Assembly: GCF_000350225.1 (NCBI RefSeq)
Contig: NW_005179158.1
Coordinates: 554,158-618,157 of the forward strand
Origin: Chondrus crispus
Taxonomy: Eukaryota; Rhodophyta; Florideophyceae; Gigartinales; Gigartinaceae
Reading direction: 5' to 3'
Length of the DNA stretch: 64,000 nt
Below the pieces are notes generated by a model. The model had not been told where the DNA came from, made no database searches, and saw only the letters and a list, made by a program, of their open reading frames with translations. Within the stretch, counting starts at the first letter, position 1, and every line of letters starts with the position of its first letter. Both the position numbers and the translations under genes were made by a program. Below, in pieces: positions 61,076 to 64,000 of the stretch.

Positions 61076-62509
61076 TTACTCTTTAGATGCTGGTAAAATA
61101 TTACCCGAGCAGTCACCGAAGCCGATTGTAAAACCATTGCCAACTGCGTGGCCTTCCATAACTACAGTGTCACCATCCTGCAAAAATTTCCGTGTGGTTG
61201 GAGAATCACAGTTCTCTAATGCTATCTCCTTTGTCCCCTTCCAGGATAGCTCTAGCATTGAACCAAACGCGGACGCTTTGTAAGAGAAAGAACGGGAGTA
61301 GATAAATTACGAAATTGTCAGTAAGAGCAGATAGCTCCGGCACAGGGACACATATGGAGGAATTTTGGAGCTTGAAGTTTGGTGCTTACCATCTTCCCCA
61401 GATATGGTTCCGGATGCTATCAAGTCACCAGGTTGCATATTGCAACCAGTCACGGCGTGATGAGTAATTTGTTGGGCAACTGTCCAGTACAAGTTTTTGA
61501 AGTTACTTCTACAAACGGTGGATGGCAGCTCTCCTGCGACACTTTGCAGCTTCACAGTAAGGTCAATGTTGTATGTGCAATGTCCTCTCATGCTACTTTC
61601 CCCTCTCAAGTAAGGTAGCACCTCGGGGTCTTGTGCTTGCGGCTCTTGTTTAAACGGCTCAAGTGCTTCTAATGGAATAATCCATGGACTAATCGTCGTG
61701 GCGAAGCTCTTCGCGCCAAAAGGCCCAAGTGGCACATACTCCCACTTCTGAATGTCCCTCGCACTCCAATCGTTCATGAGGGAAAAGCCAAAGATGCGGT
61801 CGCCAGCCTCATTCATTGGTATCCGTTTTCCCAGTTCGTTCTCTGGACCTCCGATCAATGTCGCCATTTCGAGCTCGAAATCAAGCAACCTACAAGGAGC
61901 AAACACTGGTGGTGCTTCCGGATTCGGACGAAGTTGGCCGCATGGTCTAGTGACAGGAGTACCAGATACAACAACAGAAGACGCACGTCCGTGATACCCA
62001 ATTGGCATATGAAGCCAGTTGGGCGGCAATGCGTTCTCGGGACCGCGAAACATTGTTCCTACGTTTCTGGCATGGTTCAGAGACGAGTAAAAGTCTGTGT
62101 AGTCGCCAATCTTTGCCGGGAGATGCATGGTGACATCAGACTGCAGCGGCATGAGTTCCGCCTGCATATCTTTCCCCGCCTCTTTTAAGCCACTCTGCCG
62201 CTTAGGAGCAGCAGAGAGTGCATCTTGGAGAGCAACGCGAACTTCAAGCCACGCTGGCTTTCCAAGTGCGAGGAAAGCATTCAGGGTTGCTTCGGAAAAT
62301 ATGGTTCCAGCGGTTTTGGCAGTGACGAGAGGTCCTGGGAAGATCTCTGGGAGTCGAGATGCCAATTTGGCGAGGTCCAGAACACGATCGCCGATGGCAA
62401 CACATACGGAGCGGCTGGTGTCCTTCTGTGAGAATACGCCGTACGGAAGATTGTTCAGCGGGAAAGGGCAGCTGGCATCGCAGGCACTTGCAACAAAGCT
62501 TGGCTGCAT
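61076..62509 (-). CDS. FAH: Fumarylacetoacetase
   Basis: Two exons on the minus strand: 62509-61390 and 61275-61076, with a 114-bp intron (61276-61389, GTAAGC...AAAG). Splicing gives 439 residues (human 419). It hydrolyses fumarylacetoacetate to fumarate and acetoacetate, the last step of tyrosine breakdown. Key residues of the family are visible: '[16 protein letters not shown]' (metal Asp and general-base His), '[20 protein letters not shown]', '[13 protein letters not shown]' (two metal Glu), '[20 protein letters not shown]' (metal Asp) and the downstream Lys in '[12 protein letters not shown]'. The second exon supplies the C-terminus '[17 protein letters not shown]'. Usually cytosolic; no targeting peptide is obvious. 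Confidence 0.95.
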
Positions 62510-62664
62510 GCTGTCGACTAAGAGAGTTGTCGTAGAGATACTTCACGTGGTAGGGAATGGATCAAGTCAACGAATCCCAGTTTTACTCATTGGTAGCAAT
62601 TTCTCGATTTTTAGAGTCCTGTTTTTAAATCCTTCTCTAGTTGTGGTGAATCTCAGAAGCCTAC

Positions 62665-62883
62665 TTACTGTCTCTTACAATGCCAAGGAGTGGACCGCTG
62701 TGTGCGAGGGCGAATAATGGCTGGGCGGAGGTACTTTGGGTTCTTGTTGCGATGACGGCGCTTGCGGCGCATTGTTGTCCTCCTCCGGGCGACAAGACAT
62801 ATCGCCAGAGCTGCTAGCGATACTGCTAGAGCTGCCAGAGTGTGCTTGCGGCTGTTCTGAAAGGGCATTGGCGAAGCGGGCAT
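62665..62883 (-). CDS. Small ORF with one possible membrane segment
   Basis: 72 codons from MPASPMPFQNSR, with a hydrophobic stretch 'LAALAVSLAALAICLVA' followed by a very basic R/K-rich tail. It lies 155 bp upstream of FAH on the same strand, so it could equally be FAH 5' flank. No family recognised. A signal-anchor topology is possible. Confidence 0.2.
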   Translation of the reverse strand: MPASPMPFQNSRKHTLAALAVSLAALAICLVARRRTTMRRKRRHRNKNPKYLRPAIIRPRTQRSTPWHCKRQ

Positions 62884-64000
62884 CACCGACAGCTCGAGAG
62901 AGGGGTCTTGGAATGTGGAACTCCAGTGCGCAAGGATGGAATGGGAAGTGGTGCGGGAGTGGTGGAGTGGAGAGGGGTCGAGAGGGCTTGATCAGATGGT
63001 CAAAAGTAGTCAGCCGGCGACCACTTTATCGGTCGCTGATTGCTCAAAAAAGTAGTCGAGTGATACAGTGTTATTTTCTGGATGCACCCAATAAGTGTAG
63101 CTGGCCGCACACTTGCTGCAGTTGTCAAACACGAGTCCCTGGACCGTGGGCAGCCTCCGACGGCAACGCAAGCAACAATATCGGGATGCTCTCGGTTGCT
63201 GCCTTCAACGGTACCGACTGTATACTGTAGGAGCCATGCATCCCCCCGCACAAACAGAAGGCTGCAGTGGGATGCAAAGCTGATTCATGAAAGCGGTCCT
63301 GCGACCCTGGATTGGCAACGAACCAAGACAAATATACAAGCTTGTTCTTCTTCCAGAAAAGTGTTTCTGTTTAGCGAATGTACCCTACATGAAAACACAT
63401 GATTGAGCGCGGCGATGTACAATTGATGACATACACTGGCCGCAACTGTGCGCCCCAAAAGTTGCTGTCTTCACGAAAAAAAGCAGCACTGCAGATCTTG
63501 TCCATACCTCACTGCATTCAGCAAAAGATCAACTGTGCCACCACAAAAGCACCAAAAGCAAAACGCCCGCCATTCGTGCCTTCTTTGAAGAAGGCGCGCT
63601 CAAAAGTAGCATCCACTTCATACCTCGGCATCATCATCAAGCCTTTGAACAAGGCAACACTATATCTCACTACACCCGTCACAACAAACATGAGAGCACA
63701 AAGTTCGCTACATCGAGGGTCGTGCCCACATTGCAAGAGCAAACCGAGGAAAAGCACTTCTATTCTAAACAATTCTCACCTCCCGCAAAGCATGCAGCTT
63801 TGCCCATCACGCAGATCAATATTCACAAAAGCATCAGCGCCCATCCACCTTCACCTAGCCCGTCCACCGATAAAACTTGGCCAAAACCAAAAAAAAAGTA
63901 CAGCAAAACAATCGAAGGCGACCCCCCTCACAAAACGCCTTGCAACCCCCTTCCATAATACCCCTCCCTCGACGCCCAAACGGTACCAATAGCCGTAGCG
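62884..64000. other. Right edge of window, no convincing gene
   Basis: 1.1 kb. A 197-codon plus-strand frame (63399-63992) is rich in K, P, S and T with no recognisable motif and competes with a hydrophobic antisense frame (63518-63772). Either could be part of a gene extending past the window, but neither is supported. No repeats or transposon ends are seen. Confidence 0.35.

Noticed and set aside
62665..62883. Two-gene transcription unit with FAH
   Set aside because: Same strand and close spacing, but the small ORF is weak and polycistronic units are not expected in this kind of genome.
63399..63992. 197-codon plus-strand frame at the right edge
   Set aside because: K/P/S/T-rich with no motif, has a competing antisense frame, and the start is not distinguished; evidence is insufficient for a gene call.

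Overview
The window is nuclear eukaryotic DNA from an organism with very few introns. Ten housekeeping-type genes are visible: NOP14, a SETD9-like SET protein, NUP214, a Deg/HtrA protease, APC8/CDC23, alpha-tubulin, a C2 protein, RPN9/PSMD13, FAH, and an unassigned GTPase. Eight have no visible intron; RPN9 and FAH have one short GT-AG intron each (95 and 114 bp). The Deg protease carries a plastid-style N-terminal extension. Compact gene clusters separated by islands of transposable elements, together with the tubulin and protease types, suggest a red alga, perhaps a florideophyte like Chondrus. That taxonomic guess is inference and was not tested by any search.

Layout. 0.5-18.5 kb is a gene cluster: NOP14(+), a 3.3-kb gap with one tiny zinc-finger ORF, SETD9-like(+), NUP214(-), Deg protease(+), APC8(-), alpha-tubulin(+). 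Two divergent pairs share short promoters. 19.3-29 kb is DNA-transposon territory: a pogo-like element with perfect 27-bp terminal repeats, itself split by a GC-rich insertion; a Harbinger-like transposase with a single frameshift; a second pogo-like element; a motif-dense 300-bp patch; and a possible cysteine-hydrolase ORF. 29.5-33.4 kb holds a Leo1-like gene fragment and 3 kb of degenerate sequence.

33.4-43.9 kb is a nest of broken elements, all on the minus strand. A Ty3/gypsy chromovirus is split by a 5.8-kb hAT element (removing it and one 8-bp target copy restores the reading frame), and the gypsy fragment is fused to a truncated Ty1/copia element. A sequencing gap of 854 Ns follows, then a second, broken Harbinger-like transposase with a long 25-bp minisatellite in front of it. 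46.4-53.2 kb is a complete Ty1/copia retrotransposon with 298-bp LTRs and a 5-bp target duplication. Its polyprotein frame is broken only by two in-frame TAG codons, and its reverse transcriptase has YVED in place of YVDD.

53.4-57.2 kb is an unusual island: a 382-bp MITE, a large foldback, a perfect 25-bp-arm hairpin, an intact 582-residue P-loop GTPase with no clear family, a second perfect hairpin that is tandemly repeated, and a 0.5-kb copy of the 3' end of the alpha-tubulin gene from 38 kb away. 57.3-62.5 kb returns to ordinary genes (C2 protein(-), RPN9(+), FAH(-)). The last 1.1 kb has no convincing gene.

The housekeeping genes serve general functions (ribosome assembly, nuclear transport, cell-cycle proteolysis, cytoskeleton, proteasome, tyrosine breakdown) and are not a pathway. 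The most interesting material is the transposon biology (minisatellite leaders in front of transposases, CpG-type decay, nested insertions) and the hairpin-flanked GTPase gene.
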